Source: Guadua angustifolia
Taxonomy: Eukaryota > Streptophyta > Magnoliopsida > Poales > Poaceae
NCBI GenBank assembly: GCA_036346375.1
Contig: CM070502.1
Span: 15,786,924 to 15,850,923, forward strand
Reading direction: 5' to 3'
Length of the DNA: 64,000 nt
This document shows positions 22,636 to 34,270 of this stretch, in pieces. The notes under the pieces are model-generated. The model ran no database searches and was not told the origin of the DNA. It saw only the letters and a list, made by a program, of their open reading frames with translations. Both the position numbers and the translations under genes were made by a program. Numbering within the stretch: the first letter of the stretch is position 1; each line of letters starts with the position of its first letter.

Positions 22636-24275
22636 AAGATCCTTATTTTCTTCATTGATGGACAGAAATCTCATTTTCGGTTGATATCTTGGGTGGGCGA
22701 AATTCAAAATTTCATCGAAATCTCAGAATTTTAGATAAATCTGGATGAAATACAAAAACCAAAATTCAAATTCAGCATTTTCAACTGAGATTTCACCGAG
22801 AAATACCAAAATTCCGCCGAGATTACCCAAGATTTGGTAAAATTAAATTGAGTGAAAAATAGTTCAAAATACATTGAAATTTTTGAAATTTGTTGTGGAT
22901 AATCTCGAGACATCACTAATATTCTCAAAAAAATTTCAAACGATGATCAAGTTTGAGAATTTTTAAATATTATGACCGTGATACTATCTTGATAAAAGGC
23001 TCACTGAAAAATTTAAACCAAATGAAAAATAGAACAAACTACGTTATAAAATTTGAATTTTTTTTGATGGTTTTGATGCATCAATAATGTTTTCATAACA
23101 ATTTCAGATGATGATAAGCTTGAGGAATTTTTAAAAATTTTGACCATGGCACTGTTCTAATAAAAGACTAACTAGTAAATTTGAACCAAATAAAAAATGG
23201 AACAAACTACGTTATAAAATGTTGAATTTTTTTAGATGATTCTGATGCATCAATAATACTGCCATAAAAATTTTAGATGATCATCAAGTTTCAAGAAGTT
23301 TTAAAAATCTAAAAGTGCTACTGTCGTGATAAAAACCTTACCGGCAAACTTCGACCAAGTGAAAATGGTTCAAACCACGTTATAAAAATTTGAAAAAAAT
23401 TTATATGGTCCTGATGAATCATAAATGTTTCCAAAAAATATTTAGATGATGATTAAACTTTAAGAATTTTTAAAAATTCTGATAGTGCTACCTCTTGATA
23501 AAAGTCTAATGATCAATACATATATTTGCTTGAGCAACAAAAAAGATTTAGAATTTTTAAAACTTTTACAGAAGGACGCTAAGGCAATGCTTAAGCTCTC
23601 AAAAAATTTTGGATCATGATCACACTCGAGTGAATTTGTAAAATTCTTACAAGGGTAGTGAACCATTTATGTTCTTTATGTTTTTTTATTTTTGAAATAT
23701 AGCAAATAAAGTTCAATGCTTTCAAAGATTTGATTGAGCAAACAAAAAAGTTTAAAATTTCTAAAAATTTTGGAGAATGGTTTTGACACAATTCTTAATC
23801 TCTCATAAAAATTTCGGAGGATGATCACACTCGAGCAAATTTATAAAATTCTGACAAGTTTACGGTCTCAGTTATGTTCATTTATTTTTGATTTTTAAAG
23901 ATAACAAATGAAGTTTAATTATTTTGCAAATTTTTGTGTATGATCCTATATTGCTAAAGATGGTATCATAATTGTTTTAGAGCATGATCAAGCTTACACA
24001 ATTTTATAAAAATCTGACAGTATTTCTACCGAAATTATAAAACATTTCAAAAATTTGGGTTTTCAATAAATTTTCATGAAAAATGACTTTTTATGGGATA
24101 TTGGGCCAAATCTAATAAAAAAAATAAAATTTGGATTAAAAATTCGAGATTTGTCGAGATCTTGCCTAAATTTCTGAAATTACTGTAGCAATTGTAATTT
24201 TTTCCAATTGTTTTTATCTAAACAGAATTTTGAATCTCGTTCTTGGCTGAAATCTTGCCGGGATCTGTAACTTTG
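22636..24275. repeat. AT-rich hAT-like repeat (copy B), ends unresolved
   Basis: Interior matches the style and several phrases of the 48415-50283 element, including 'aaattactgtagca' close to the right end and 'gatgatcaag...tttttaaaa' segments. The left boundary near 22638 and right boundary near 24278 are approximate and I could not read a target duplication. Confidence 0.5.
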
Positions 24276-24318
24276 GTCCAGCCACGTTGGCTGCATGCCG
24301 TGTGACCCCAAAAACGGA

Positions 24319-24346
24319 AAGGAGGAGGAGGAGGAGGAGGAGGAGG
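24319..24346. repeat. (GGA)n microsatellite
   Basis: Nine consecutive gga-type units. No gene context recognised. Confidence 0.8.
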
Positions 24347-24349
24347 GCA

Positions 24350-27100
24350 AGTGTCTTCGATTTGACACCTTCTCGTAGGGGCCCCGTCGCGCGAGACGAA
24401 CAAACGTTTTGCATCTGCGCTAGTGTCGTGTCGAGTAACTTTGGGAGTAAAGACTGAACCAACAAGAGTCTGACGACCAACGTGATGCGGTTTCAGATGC
24501 AGCTTGCTACTGTCTTCTGGATCGGATAAGATGGGCCCAGTCGACCCATTAACTAGCAAATGGCACGGTGATTTCAGCTTCAAAACGCCGAGGGAGTTTT
24601 AGAATTCGAGCAGCGCTGCTCCCACAGAACTAAGAAACAGTGCAGACTGCAGACATATATGTATTAGGTCCTGTTAACGCACGCAGACACGTTACACACA
24701 CTGCCATGTACACACGGGCACACGCCATACACATGTTACATCCTGTTTCGAAGGATCTCCAGAGGAAATTTGTAGGATTAGAGGGTAATTTTCCTGTGAT
24801 CCCTGTAAGATGTAGGATTCGGTTTGGGTTGAAGGATCCTACGGAGAACTTCCCTTTCTTCTGTTTTCTCTAGGATTCTGTATATACATGAGTTCTAGCT
24901 CTAACCATACCACCAAGCCCAATCGGTATGGTGGCTGCATCTCGTGCTTAATGGCCACGGTTTTAGTCCTATAAACTATACCTTAGGTAGGTTTATTTGT
25001 GAATTTTTTGGATTTTGATTCCATGACCTCTCAATTGTTAATCCTTAGAATGACTATGGCAGCTAATTACACCCATTCGGAGAAAAAAAAATTCTCTAAC
25101 CTCACATGTTAAAATTCCTCTGAGAAGATAAGGCAACATCATTTTTCCTCTTCGCCATCGTCTACATTAAACCTACGGCGATAGTTGCAAAAGGGGATAC
25201 ATTTCCACTGAAGCATTTACACTTCTTTCTTAACAATTTCTGTGCTTTCGATATTTATAGGAATTTTTCTCGCTTAAGTTTGTCTATACACGTTCTAAAA
25301 AGCGACACTTGGACAACCTTAGAAAAATGAACGTTTTTTACGTTATGTTTTAGAGGAAGCTATATATTTTCTGAAACAGCGATAGCGAACGCTGCACTGG
25401 GATATGCAATATTATGGACCAAATGCAGTGAAGATGAGTCACCAAAAGAGGAGCATTAGCCTCGGGTTAATGTTGGGCCTTAAACAAAATTTGGAACGGT
25501 GATATATTTTTAGGCTTTTGGGCCTAAATATGGGCCGAAGCTGCAGATACCTTTCGGACGTTTTTATTAACTGAAAGCATTTCCGATGTTAAATATCAGT
25601 ATATTGTTTTACTTTGTAAAACCACTGGTTACGTAGATAGGAGTATATGTGCTGATAAGCTGCTCGCTGAACCTGCTTGCAACTTCAGATATGATTAGGA
25701 GGTCGTCTGGTAAGAAGCTTTTTATTGTACACGCCATTGCAACTTCATTAGATAATGTATGTAATAATTATAATTGACATGTGCAATAAAATACCTTCGA
25801 TTGTAATAAAGTGTACATCGAAAGTGCAATAAAAATCCATTGGGTTGCAACAAAAAACACTATAGTTTCTCCGCACAACAATTGAGGTAGCTTATAAAAC
25901 ATTCTAATTTTGATTGTGCAACATTATGCAATGATTGTTGCAACATTGAGGAAAAAAATTAAAAAAATCCACTCTCAACAAAAATGTTACCATATCCAAA
26001 AATAACAACGGCAACATTTAGATGAGGAGGACGTAACATTTTGTGAAGTGCAATATATAAAGAATCTGCAGTACAAAATATAATTCCAACTTCTTAAATC
26101 ACCTATCGCAACAAAAATATTTTGTACATGCAACAAACACTCCACTCACTAGTTTGTTCACCTCAATTGTGGCAAAGGAGGAGGCTTGCCCGATGCCTCA
26201 TCATTGCTAGACCCAAATTTGATGAGGACGAGGCCTATTTGCTGCTACCCATCCAACATGGATGACATAGGGATGAAGACGAGAGAGAGCAGCGCTTAGA
26301 GGAGAATGAGGGAGCAATGTTTGCTGTGTGCCGAAGTTGACAAGAACAAACACCATACCAATATACCATGAGCTCGTTGTCGAGATCGCCGATGTGATTC
26401 ATATACCATGAGCTCGTTGTCGAGATCGCCGATGTGATTCTTGGTGACGTCGACTGTAGCCGTGGTGTAAAGAAGAAAACTGCTGCATCGACGGTGTGGA
26501 TGGGTGGATATAGTGGGGAACGAAGGGAATTACTAGGAGGCAACCCGTGACTCGTGTTACTTTATAAGAAGTGAGATATCTGGTGTGTTCTATAGGCTTC
26601 TTTTGGACCGTGAGTTTTAGTTGCCAGCGTCCGATTGATCGGACGTCTGATAAGTGACTACTAGGTACGTTTGCACAGGTGAGCGACGATGTGTATAGAT
26701 GATTTTCTGGTTGAAGAAAAGAATAGCAGTAACACGTTAGCATATTACACTTTTTGGGTACTTTGCCCTCCCTCTAATTAACACGTTAGCATATTACACT
26801 TTTTCTAATTGATCCCACTATTCAAACTGACAGACACATAAGGTGGATGGATAACCAAAGGGCCCAGACTAATATTGTTAAGAATCAACCAAAAATGATC
26901 CATATATTGACCATGTGGCCCACTATATCAACACATGTCAACATGCTATGCTTGTTCAAGAAATATGATTAAAGAATCCGCTCAGATAATCTTAATACCC
27001 AGTCAGATTCCGTAGGACTTAAGAAATAACTTTTTACACGAAATTTGGACGAATAAAGTTATTATACATCAACTAAAGCAGATAGGGAGAGTTACATGTA
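24350..27100. other. Intergenic stretch, no gene recognised
   Basis: No domain-bearing reading frame. A 24-bp phrase 'aacacgttagcatattacac' plus 'tttt' recurs at about 26732 and 26779, and an exact 40-bp tandem duplication lies at 26361-26440. The 25.7-26.1 kb part is rich in 'gcaataaaa'-like phrases. Confidence 0.4.
26361..26440. repeat. Exact 40-bp tandem duplication
   Basis: The 40 bases 26361-26400, starting atataccatgagctcg, are repeated without any change at 26401-26440. Perfect identity implies a very recent event or an assembly artefact. Confidence 0.97.
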
Positions 27101-27101
27101 C

Positions 27102-27518
27102 CTGGAGCATATTGGCCACAACTGGCTGTAGGCAAGAATTATTTGAATGTATGAGGAGACTATCAAGGGCCCCTGTAGGGCTCTCATTGTCTGCAAGAAT
27201 CTCTGCTAATAGACCAAAAGAGAAACATGGAGTAAATAACATGAAAATTTGCAGCAGCACAATGGCCTTAATGATATTGCCCTATTCGATTTGTCATGAT
27301 TCTTTTTGCAAGATACAACAGTGTAGGAAGATTATTGCGCACTTACAGTATGGGCATCAGCTATTTGTGCGAGGGAGGGCCATGGAATATGGAGAGGATC
27401 AGGCGGCAAATGCGTATGAGCCGCCAATGATGGTAGGAAGGCGAGTGCCAAATAGTGTTTGGAGCAGTGTCTTTATCCCACAAATAACAGTGTTTGAACC
27501 ACTCTGGCCTTGTCATGC
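27102..27518 (-). pseudogene. Nucleobase-ascorbate transporter (NAT) pseudogene, two exons
   Basis: On the minus strand, exon 27518-27347 reads DKARVVQTLLFV, then after a 1-base shift TLLQTLFGTRLPTIIGGSYA, and near its end SLAQIADAHT. Exon 27202-27102 reads RFLQTMRALQGAL, then after another shift IVSSYIQIILAYSQLWPICS. These are the consecutive membrane-segment blocks of plant NAT (xanthine/uracil permease family) transporters. The 144-bp intron between them keeps GT (27346) and AG (27203) and joins HT to RF in frame. At least three frameshifts or stops break the protein, and neither the N-terminal half nor the later transmembrane segments were found. The family moves xanthine, uracil and related bases across membranes. 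Confidence 0.85.
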
Positions 27519-28560
27519 TTCGTAACAAAGCAAACAATATTTTTATAGGCAAAATAGATTCTACCACTGAACATCTCTCAAACTCATTGCCAGTTTGCAG
27601 GGCACGCTGGAAAGTAGCATTTCCTTGGTCAGCATGCCTTGCATAGAGAATCTTGTTGTGTGAGTCTATTCGATCCTGCAAAAATTTCCAAAAAAGAAAC
27701 TCAGCAAGTTGGCACAAGATTTCAAGCTGTGACACAGTGCATCTTTGTTAAGTTCCTGTGTTTTGTTATGAGTGATAAGTGCTGCCATCCCTTTCTCTAA
27801 CATGGACACAGAGGTCGTGAAGGCAACAGCCATTGTGTTGAGATCAACAGATACAAATGGGAGTGTGTACTATGTGATAGCTTTGTGGCGAATGCCCTTG
27901 TACAGAGTTTCTATCCAGTAGCAGATTCGACTTCAGCTTCTCAAGATATCCCAAACATGACCCATAGTGACTGGCATGAAACATCTTGTGAGTAGTTAAT
28001 AACAAACAGGTGCAACGAATAAAAATTGGCACAACGTAGCGATATGAAACAGGAAAACATGCATCTCCATCATATAGTGTAAGGTCCATTACCAATACAG
28101 CTCATAAATCAGCTATAATGAGTATGTGAATGCAGGTGACAAATATTGCCATCTGAGGAATTTACTTCTTAGACAACAATTAAAATGAGCCTCAAGCCTT
28201 GTTATATTCTAATTTCTAGACACTACACGCATGATATTAGCGACAATGATAAGAAAACGAAGCAAGTGTAGTTTTATTGGATCATGAATATCTGTTGGAA
28301 GGAATGACAACATGATCTTTGAGGATGACTTACATATAACAACTCATGCTAGATGGAGGGCATTATAAAACAACCCATGCTAGAGGAATTTTGTCTAGAA
28401 TTGGAAAGATTTACAGGCAACTTTGAAAAATCAGAAGGGGCAGAAAATTGTAAAAATATAAAATATTCCCTAAACATGGAAGAACTCATGGTTATCACGG
28501 CACCCCGGATAGGCAACAGTAGGCGACCAAACAAAATGCTTGCGGGTAAATAATATTTTA
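27519..28560. other. Open frames without recognised function
   Basis: The minus strand has an 80-124 codon frame (27540-28095), including LYARHADQGNATFQRALQTG and, in another frame, TMAVAFTTSVSMLEKG. I do not recognise either. They may be exons of a decayed gene upstream of the NAT fragment. Confidence 0.35.
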
Positions 28561-28696
28561 TAGGTTTAATTAGATATTTGCCATCTTTCAACGTGAAAAT
28601 TCGACGCCATGTACAAAAAATGCCACTCCAGTGGTATGATTTGTACATGGCGTCGAAGTTTGAAATTGAAGAGTGGCAAATATCTAAATCTCCCTA
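28561..28696. mobile_element. Near-perfect palindromic MITE (136 bp)
   Basis: Left arm 'agatatttgcca' ... 'ttcgacgccatgtaca' is mirrored by 'tgtacatggcgtcgaa' ... 'tggcaaatatct', with a small loop centred on 'ccactccagtgg'. Almost the entire length can pair as one hairpin. Tips read tagg and ccta. The target duplication is uncertain. Confidence 0.8.
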
Positions 28697-30037
28697 TTAT
28701 TCTATGTCCTCCTTGTGGTGGTAGCAGCAGAAGCACTGAAGATCTATACGTTAGCTCAGGGTATACCTTTGACATCGAAGCATCAAGTTGTTTGCTATAA
28801 AAAAAATTGTGTCTTAGGCTCCTACACCACATGGTCACACAGCTAGGATCAATACTTCGGTGCTCCTCAGCTTTGACCCAACTAATCCCCCCTTGATCAT
28901 TTCACGCACGGTTGTTGCAGGTTCTGGTAGCCACCAAAGCAACCAAGCTGCTGCTCCTACAGCCCTCACCATCACCGTTGTCGCTAAGCCCTCATGATGC
29001 GAAGGGACAATAGAGAGACTGATTGGAAATATGCATATCTGAAAACAAATATCTTAGGCTCAGACTGTGATATATAAGAAGCCAAATTTGGAGAACTTAC
29101 CTCACTTAATAAGAGTAATTAAGAAGCATATTAAGCAAACTTTGCTGAGAGATATCACCTTAGAATAAGATCTACCAGGGCAAGGATCACATATTCACAT
29201 CCAAAGATCGATCCGCAGCTTCTGATTGGCAATCCCTTGGGCAGTCTGTGTACACACCTTTAAACAATCGCACATGTATGTGGATTAGAAGCATAGTGTG
29301 AATAGCGTGAAAACAGCACATCCAAATTAATCTATAGAAAAATACACCAAGATCACCTCAACTGAACAAAAATATATCCAAAATGAAGAAAATACAAAAG
29401 TACAGAGAAAAGATTACCTCTACTGCTCTTGATGCGCAAGCAACATATATACTTTCAATAAATCACAGGAGGACATAAGAAGAAAAAAGGCACAATCAAC
29501 CAAATCAGATTAGTCAAACTCCTTTTATTAATTAAGAGATTAGTAGAGATACCTAATAGCTGCACAGATGCCTCAGTCCCTTGATAACTCAGGGGCACTC
29601 TACATCATAAAAAAAAGCATTGCATATTCCATCTACAGATAAACACAAATTGTCATAATGTATCAAAATAAATGAATGACCACTTTTTGGTTTAAAACAA
29701 ATAAATCTGCATGTTGCACTGAGATGATAGGTATAACTATATCTTAAATATATCACAAAGCTATCTTTTTTTCCCAGGATTCTGGATACATACTCTATTT
29801 CACACTATAGTTTCCTTTACCTCTCAGTTCACTAAAGACTAATCAGCATAATCTCCAGATTCTCTGCTGCACGAACTGGCGTTTCTAGTTCTTATCAATA
29901 TTCAAAACAAGAAGCTCCACCAAGACCTCCAATTAACCGCTCATCAAGAAGCAAACCCAATTCATAGCACATGGACACCAAAAAGAAGAATATTAAGCAA
30001 AAGCTACGCGACGCACGCCTGAGAGGAGGGAAGACGC
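28697..30037. other. Intergenic or intronic, no gene recognised
   Basis: AT-rich with short frames. If 30038-30442 is an exon, this could contain its intron, but I could not identify a following exon. Confidence 0.35.
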
Positions 30038-30442
30038 TCACCCGGTCTTGACGTGCTTGAGTGCGACGCTGCCGAGACGGTGGGGGTAGCTGCGGACCTT
30101 TTGCTTCGGCGAGGGCAAAAGAGGTGGAGTCGGAGCAAAAGCTACGGACGAGCGACAATGGGCGCGGAGGCGGCGATGAAGGCGCGGGCAAAGAGGCGCG
30201 CGGCCAGGGAGTAGGGATCGCGATGGCGAGACAGCCGAGCGTCGGACGCGAGGACGTAGTGGCAGAGATGGCGAGGGCGAAGGGGACGCGATGGCGATGG
30301 GGAAAAAAGGAAAGAGCAACGAACGGGAGGACTGGATGGGGACGGAGAATGCGAGGCAGACCACGAAGACTGCACGCGGAGACGGGCAAGCGGTCACTGG
30401 CGCGACGGAGAAGCAGCGAAACCGGAGGGACAAGCGTGCCAA
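30038..30442 (-). other. Possible GC-rich first exon (unidentified)
   Basis: A 134-codon minus-strand frame begins at an ATG, is rich in Arg, Ser and Pro, and ends at SYPHRLGSVALKHVKTG next to a good donor (gtgagcg). The composition fits a grass first exon with an organelle-type leader, but no homologue is recognised and other overlapping frames are open too. Confidence 0.3.
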
Positions 30443-30479
30443 TACGGAAACTTCAAGGGGCCAATTGCAAATTTCGTGA

Positions 30480-31089
30480 CGTGGCGCGTCCCCTGGCCGA
30501 GAAACCTGCGAACTTTAATTTAGGGGATGGTTCTGATTTTATATTGTCATCAAAGCACGTTAGCACACGACATGTTAGGCTTAGCTTTCTGTGTGCGTCT
30601 ATTTGCTTGCTCGTGTCGTGCAACCCTTATGTTTTTTTTCCCTCCAAAAGACAATTCTTTCCAGACAAGCGCCCTTCGTGATTATAGTGCGCATGTTCTC
30701 AACTTCTCATGATTCGAAACAGAAGCATTCCATGATTACGTGTACACCATTTTATGGCTATATGATTAGACGCTCGAATGACGATTAAACAAGAAATCAT
30801 AAGGTTCACATTGATTGTGCAATGAAATAGCACACTCATGCAGTTCTAAGCGCATGGTTAGTCGATTCAGAAACCAGATTTGTGATTAAAAAAAATGTAT
30901 TGTGGACCGACCATACGTGTACCACCTGTAGAAAAGGAGATTTGAATCAAAGGGTAGAGTATTGTGTTCTAGGAGGAAAGCACCAAAGTGTATCTCTACT
31001 ATACCTAATTACAAGTTGGTAGCGGTGCTCCGTTTCCCTCCTCCCTCGGGGGCATATCCACGAATTTAGTGTGCATGGTTTAATTACAG
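30480..31089. other. Spacer, no gene seen
   Basis: No coding motif. It may contain the left part of the CACTA remnant that follows, but no CACTA-type left end was found. Confidence 0.35.
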
Positions 31090-32037
31090 ATGGACTATAA
31101 TGAATGGATGTATAAAAAAATCCGTGTAAGTGCTGAATTTTAGAAGGGTGTTAAGGAGTTCAAAAAAATAACAGAAGAAGATACAGTGAAAAGGGGTGTA
31201 AACTTCATGTATATCCTTGCTTTAATTGCATAAATCTTAGAAGATTTAATAACTCAGCTCAAATTGAAGACCACTTGATTCGATGTGGTTTTGTGAAAAA
31301 TTACACGTGTTGGATCCATCATGGGGAGATAAGTAATACCTGTTCGATATGCAACGAAGATATACTAAAACCCGATCATGAGTTGCAACATGATATGTTT
31401 GAAAAGGACAATTTAGAGCAAATATTGTGGGATGTGAAAAGAAATTACATAGAAAGAGAGTTTGTAAAAACTTGATAGAAGACAATGCCAAACCGTTGTT
31501 CTCTTATTGCAAAGCGGAATACACCAACTTGGATTTGGTACTTGCATTATTTGAACTGCAGGTAAAACACCGTTGGATATATCTAAATTTCAATGCATAT
31601 TTAGTTCTTCTATCAGATGTGCTTCCGGAGATAAACAAGTTTCTAACAATCATTTATGAAGCGAAAAAATTACTATGTCCTACGGAAATAGAAACAAAGG
31701 ATACATGCATGTTCAAATGATTACATCTTTTACCGTAATGCGCATAAAAATTGTACGTTATTGTTCGTTCTGTGGTGTGCCTTGTATAAACAAAACAAGC
31801 ATAAGAGTCGGACGACGATGGTGAAGAGGACAACAAAAGGGCACAAATCAAGGTATTGTGGTACTTGCCTACCATTCTCTATTTGGAGCGGTTATTTGCA
31901 AATCTCAAAGAGGCAAAATTATTGTGTTGCCATTATGAATCTCAAAAGGAAGATGACAAACTGAGGCATTCAGCTGAGTTGATTCGGCTCAATGGAGAAA
32001 CAATAATTGGTAACATAAGGAGTTTGGTGCCAAGATG
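31090..32037 (+). pseudogene. CACTA TNP2-type transposase remnant
   Basis: The start, MDYNEWMYKKIRVSAEF, is followed by a stop and, after a frameshift, by CFNCINLRRF ... HLIRCGFVKNYTCWIHHGE. This is the transposase-associated domain (CPCxxC ... HGE) at the N-terminus of grass En/Spm TNP2 proteins. Further blocks match the next part of TNP2: AEYTNLDLVLALFELQVKHR, IYEAKKLLCP, and VLWYLPTILYLERLFANLKE. Several stops and frameshifts separate the blocks, and the catalytic core is missing. Confidence 0.85.
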
Positions 32038-32521
32038 AGAAACATAAGATTTGGATTGCGTTCCGATAGAGTGAATCCATTTGGTAATATGAGCAGTCGT
32101 CATAGCACTTGACCAGTTCTGTTGTGTATCTACAATCTCCTTCCTTAGTTGTGTATAAATCGAAAGTATATCATGATGTCGTCATTAATCTAGAGATCCA
32201 AACGGCCGAGAAATGATATTGATACGTACCTAACACCACTGATCGAAGATTTAGTAAAATTGTGGAATGAGTGGGTTGTGGTGTGGAGTGGAATGCATAC
32301 AAAAGAGATAACTTCACCCTATGAGCTGAAACCGATTGTGATGTGGTAAATATCACAATCAATCTTGAACTAGAATCGATTGGGATGACCATTTAGCACT
32401 ATCAAACGAAAATCGACTGTGATAGTGTATCCTCATTACTATCTAATAACTTTGTATCACTATAAAAACTAAATGTGGTGACGGAAAAAAATCGATTTTG
32501 ATGTATGTTTCTGTAGTAATG
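32038..32521. mobile_element. Right end of a CACTA element
   Basis: The sequence ends tttctgtagtaatg at 32521, the same right terminus as the 9115-17188 element. It is preceded by subterminal motifs 'accgattgtgatg', 'atcgattgggatg', 'atcgactgtgatag' and 'atcgattttgatg'. With the TNP2 remnant just upstream, this is the 3' part of a truncated CACTA element. Confidence 0.7.
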
Positions 32522-32759
32522 ACGGTAAATGGATCTATCATGTTTATGGAAAACTGCGATGTAGTTGGAGAAAGGATTATATTTACAACTTTATTGGAAT
32601 GAATCAGACAAAAGGGCTATAAAAATCCAAAAGAATACAAGGAGGTGACACACATGAAACGCTTGAAATAGAAGGCAAAACAAGGGAAGAGAACAGGACT
32701 GCTGGGTCTCTTGATCTCTTCCTCGCAAATAGCTGAGTAGCTGACGCAGCATTGCCGCA

Positions 32760-33250
32760 GCAGCCGGTACGCCGGTTCATGTCGGATACGCCCCTCCCTC
32801 TATCCCCTCGCTAAAACCACCTCAAAGACCACCAAATCTCCCGTTCCTCTCCACCTCCGCCTCCCGTGCCACGGCCACCTCTCCGGTCGCAGACCCAGAG
32901 AGGCCGCGACCCCGCGCACGAGGATCCTTGGGGGCGCCAGGGAGTGGGACCGGCCGCCCCGCCTCCAAATCTGGGGTGGGTTTCACCGTTCGGTCTGCGT
33001 CGCGGCTGCTCCGTCACCCGGTTCGGCCCGATCGCCCCGTGCGGCCGCACTGGGCGGGTTGAATTCCGCGCGGTGCGTCGGTGATCTCCGGCGCTGCCGT
33101 GTTTTGGGAGGTTGGTGTCATTGATGTTGCTTTTGGTTGCGCGGTTTGTTTTTGTTTGGGTTTTTTCCCAGGGATTGGCTCGGTGGTGATTAGCGCGATG
33201 TTGGTGCGTGATGTTGGGCGTTCTGGACTTGAGCAATCATGTAATTTGGC
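32760..33250 (+). promoter_or_regulatory. GC-rich island, possible LCBK1 5' exon or promoter
   Basis: A sharp rise in GC with C-rich pyrimidine tracts (32770-32860) resembles a grass transcription start and 5' exon. It lies 1.5 kb upstream of the first recognisable LCBK1 exon, on the same strand. No diagnostic peptide was recognised, so the link is positional. Confidence 0.4.
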
Positions 33251-33464
33251 GAGATGATTACCTTCGTAGTCCATACAAATTTATATTGCCGTGCAGTGTC
33301 ATTTCCATTCGATACGTCATATCCAACTATGTAGTTGGCAAGACGCTTTATGTAGTTTCATTTCCGATTTGGTATATTTGAAGCACACAGACTGCATGAT
33401 ATGTGTTGGGTGCTACGGGGGGCTTCTAACCCCGAAGATTTAGCTCGTGTCCTACACTTATTAA

Positions 33465-33741
33465 CAGTGACGGAGCCAAGAATTATACATAACCGGACCA
33501 AATAAGTCATACGATGCAACAATGTTTGATAAGAGGGACCAAGTATTACTTAGTACTACTAATTTTTTGTTGAAATCTAAAGAGCTAAAATCCCCTCCGG
33601 CCCACCCTTTGCCATTGATTTTAGCTCTTTAGAGTTGAAAAAAAAAAACAAATTGATAGTACTAGTATTATCTGGCCCCTCTTATACAAACATTGTTACT
33701 TATGTTGTCCCTGTTATCTCTAATTCTCGGCTCCGCCACTG
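33465..33741. mobile_element. hAT-like MITE with cagtg(a/g)cggagcc ends
   Basis: Left end cagtgacggagccaagaatta and right end taattctcggctccgccactg are inverted copies with few mismatches, and pairing continues inward ('aacaatgttt' with 'aaacattgtt'). The 'cagtggcggagcc' terminus is common among grass hAT MITEs. No convincing target duplication was read. Confidence 0.65.
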
Positions 33742-34270
33742 GCTAAAATACCAACTTTGAGATCACAAGGGGGGCCATGGCTCCCACCAGCACACTCCTC
33801 CCTCCGCCATTGCTTATGAACATACAACCTGTCCTTCTCAGCCAATTTGGTTCTTCTTTATTTGCATTTGCACATAGATTATCATGACATGTACTGGTGG
33901 CATCACTAGAGATAGGGCATCATTATTGTATATTACCCTCTCCGGCCCTCCCTCTGCCATTCATTTTAGCTCTTTAGAGTTCAATTTTGTTTTATAGTAC
34001 TAGTATTATTTGGCCCCCTTTTATAAAAACATTGTTACTATGTTGTCCATGTAATCTCTAATTCTTGGTTCCGCAATAGCTAAAATACCAACTTTGAGAT
34101 CACGAGGGAGCCATGGTCCCCACCAGCACCCTCCCTCCGCCATTGCTTATAAACAGACACCCAGTCCTTCTCAACCAATGTGGTCCTTTTTTATTTGCAT
34201 TTGCTCATAGATTATCATGATAAGCATCGGTGGCATCACTAGAGATAGAGCATCATTATTGTAGATTACC
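33591..34270. repeat. Tandem duplication, ~350-bp unit, two copies
   Basis: Copy 1 (about 33591-33941) and copy 2 (about 33942-34270) share long stretches, including 'ttttagctctttagagtt', 'taccaactttgagatcac', 'tttatttgcatttgc' and 'tggcatcactagagatag'. Copies differ by scattered changes, so the event is not recent. It duplicates the right half of the MITE. Confidence 0.85.

Noticed and set aside
22636..24275. Complete hAT element with target duplication
   Set aside because: Interior similarity is clear, but no matching 8-bp flanks or paired tips could be read, so it is listed only as a repeat.
27361..27735. 124-codon minus-strand frame read as one unknown protein
   Set aside because: The part below 27518 is better explained by shifted frames that spell NAT transporter motifs. 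The remainder has no recognised match.
30038..30442. First exon of the NAT gene
   Set aside because: NAT N-termini do not have this Arg/Ser/Pro-rich leader, and no linking exons were found. Left as an unidentified candidate exon.
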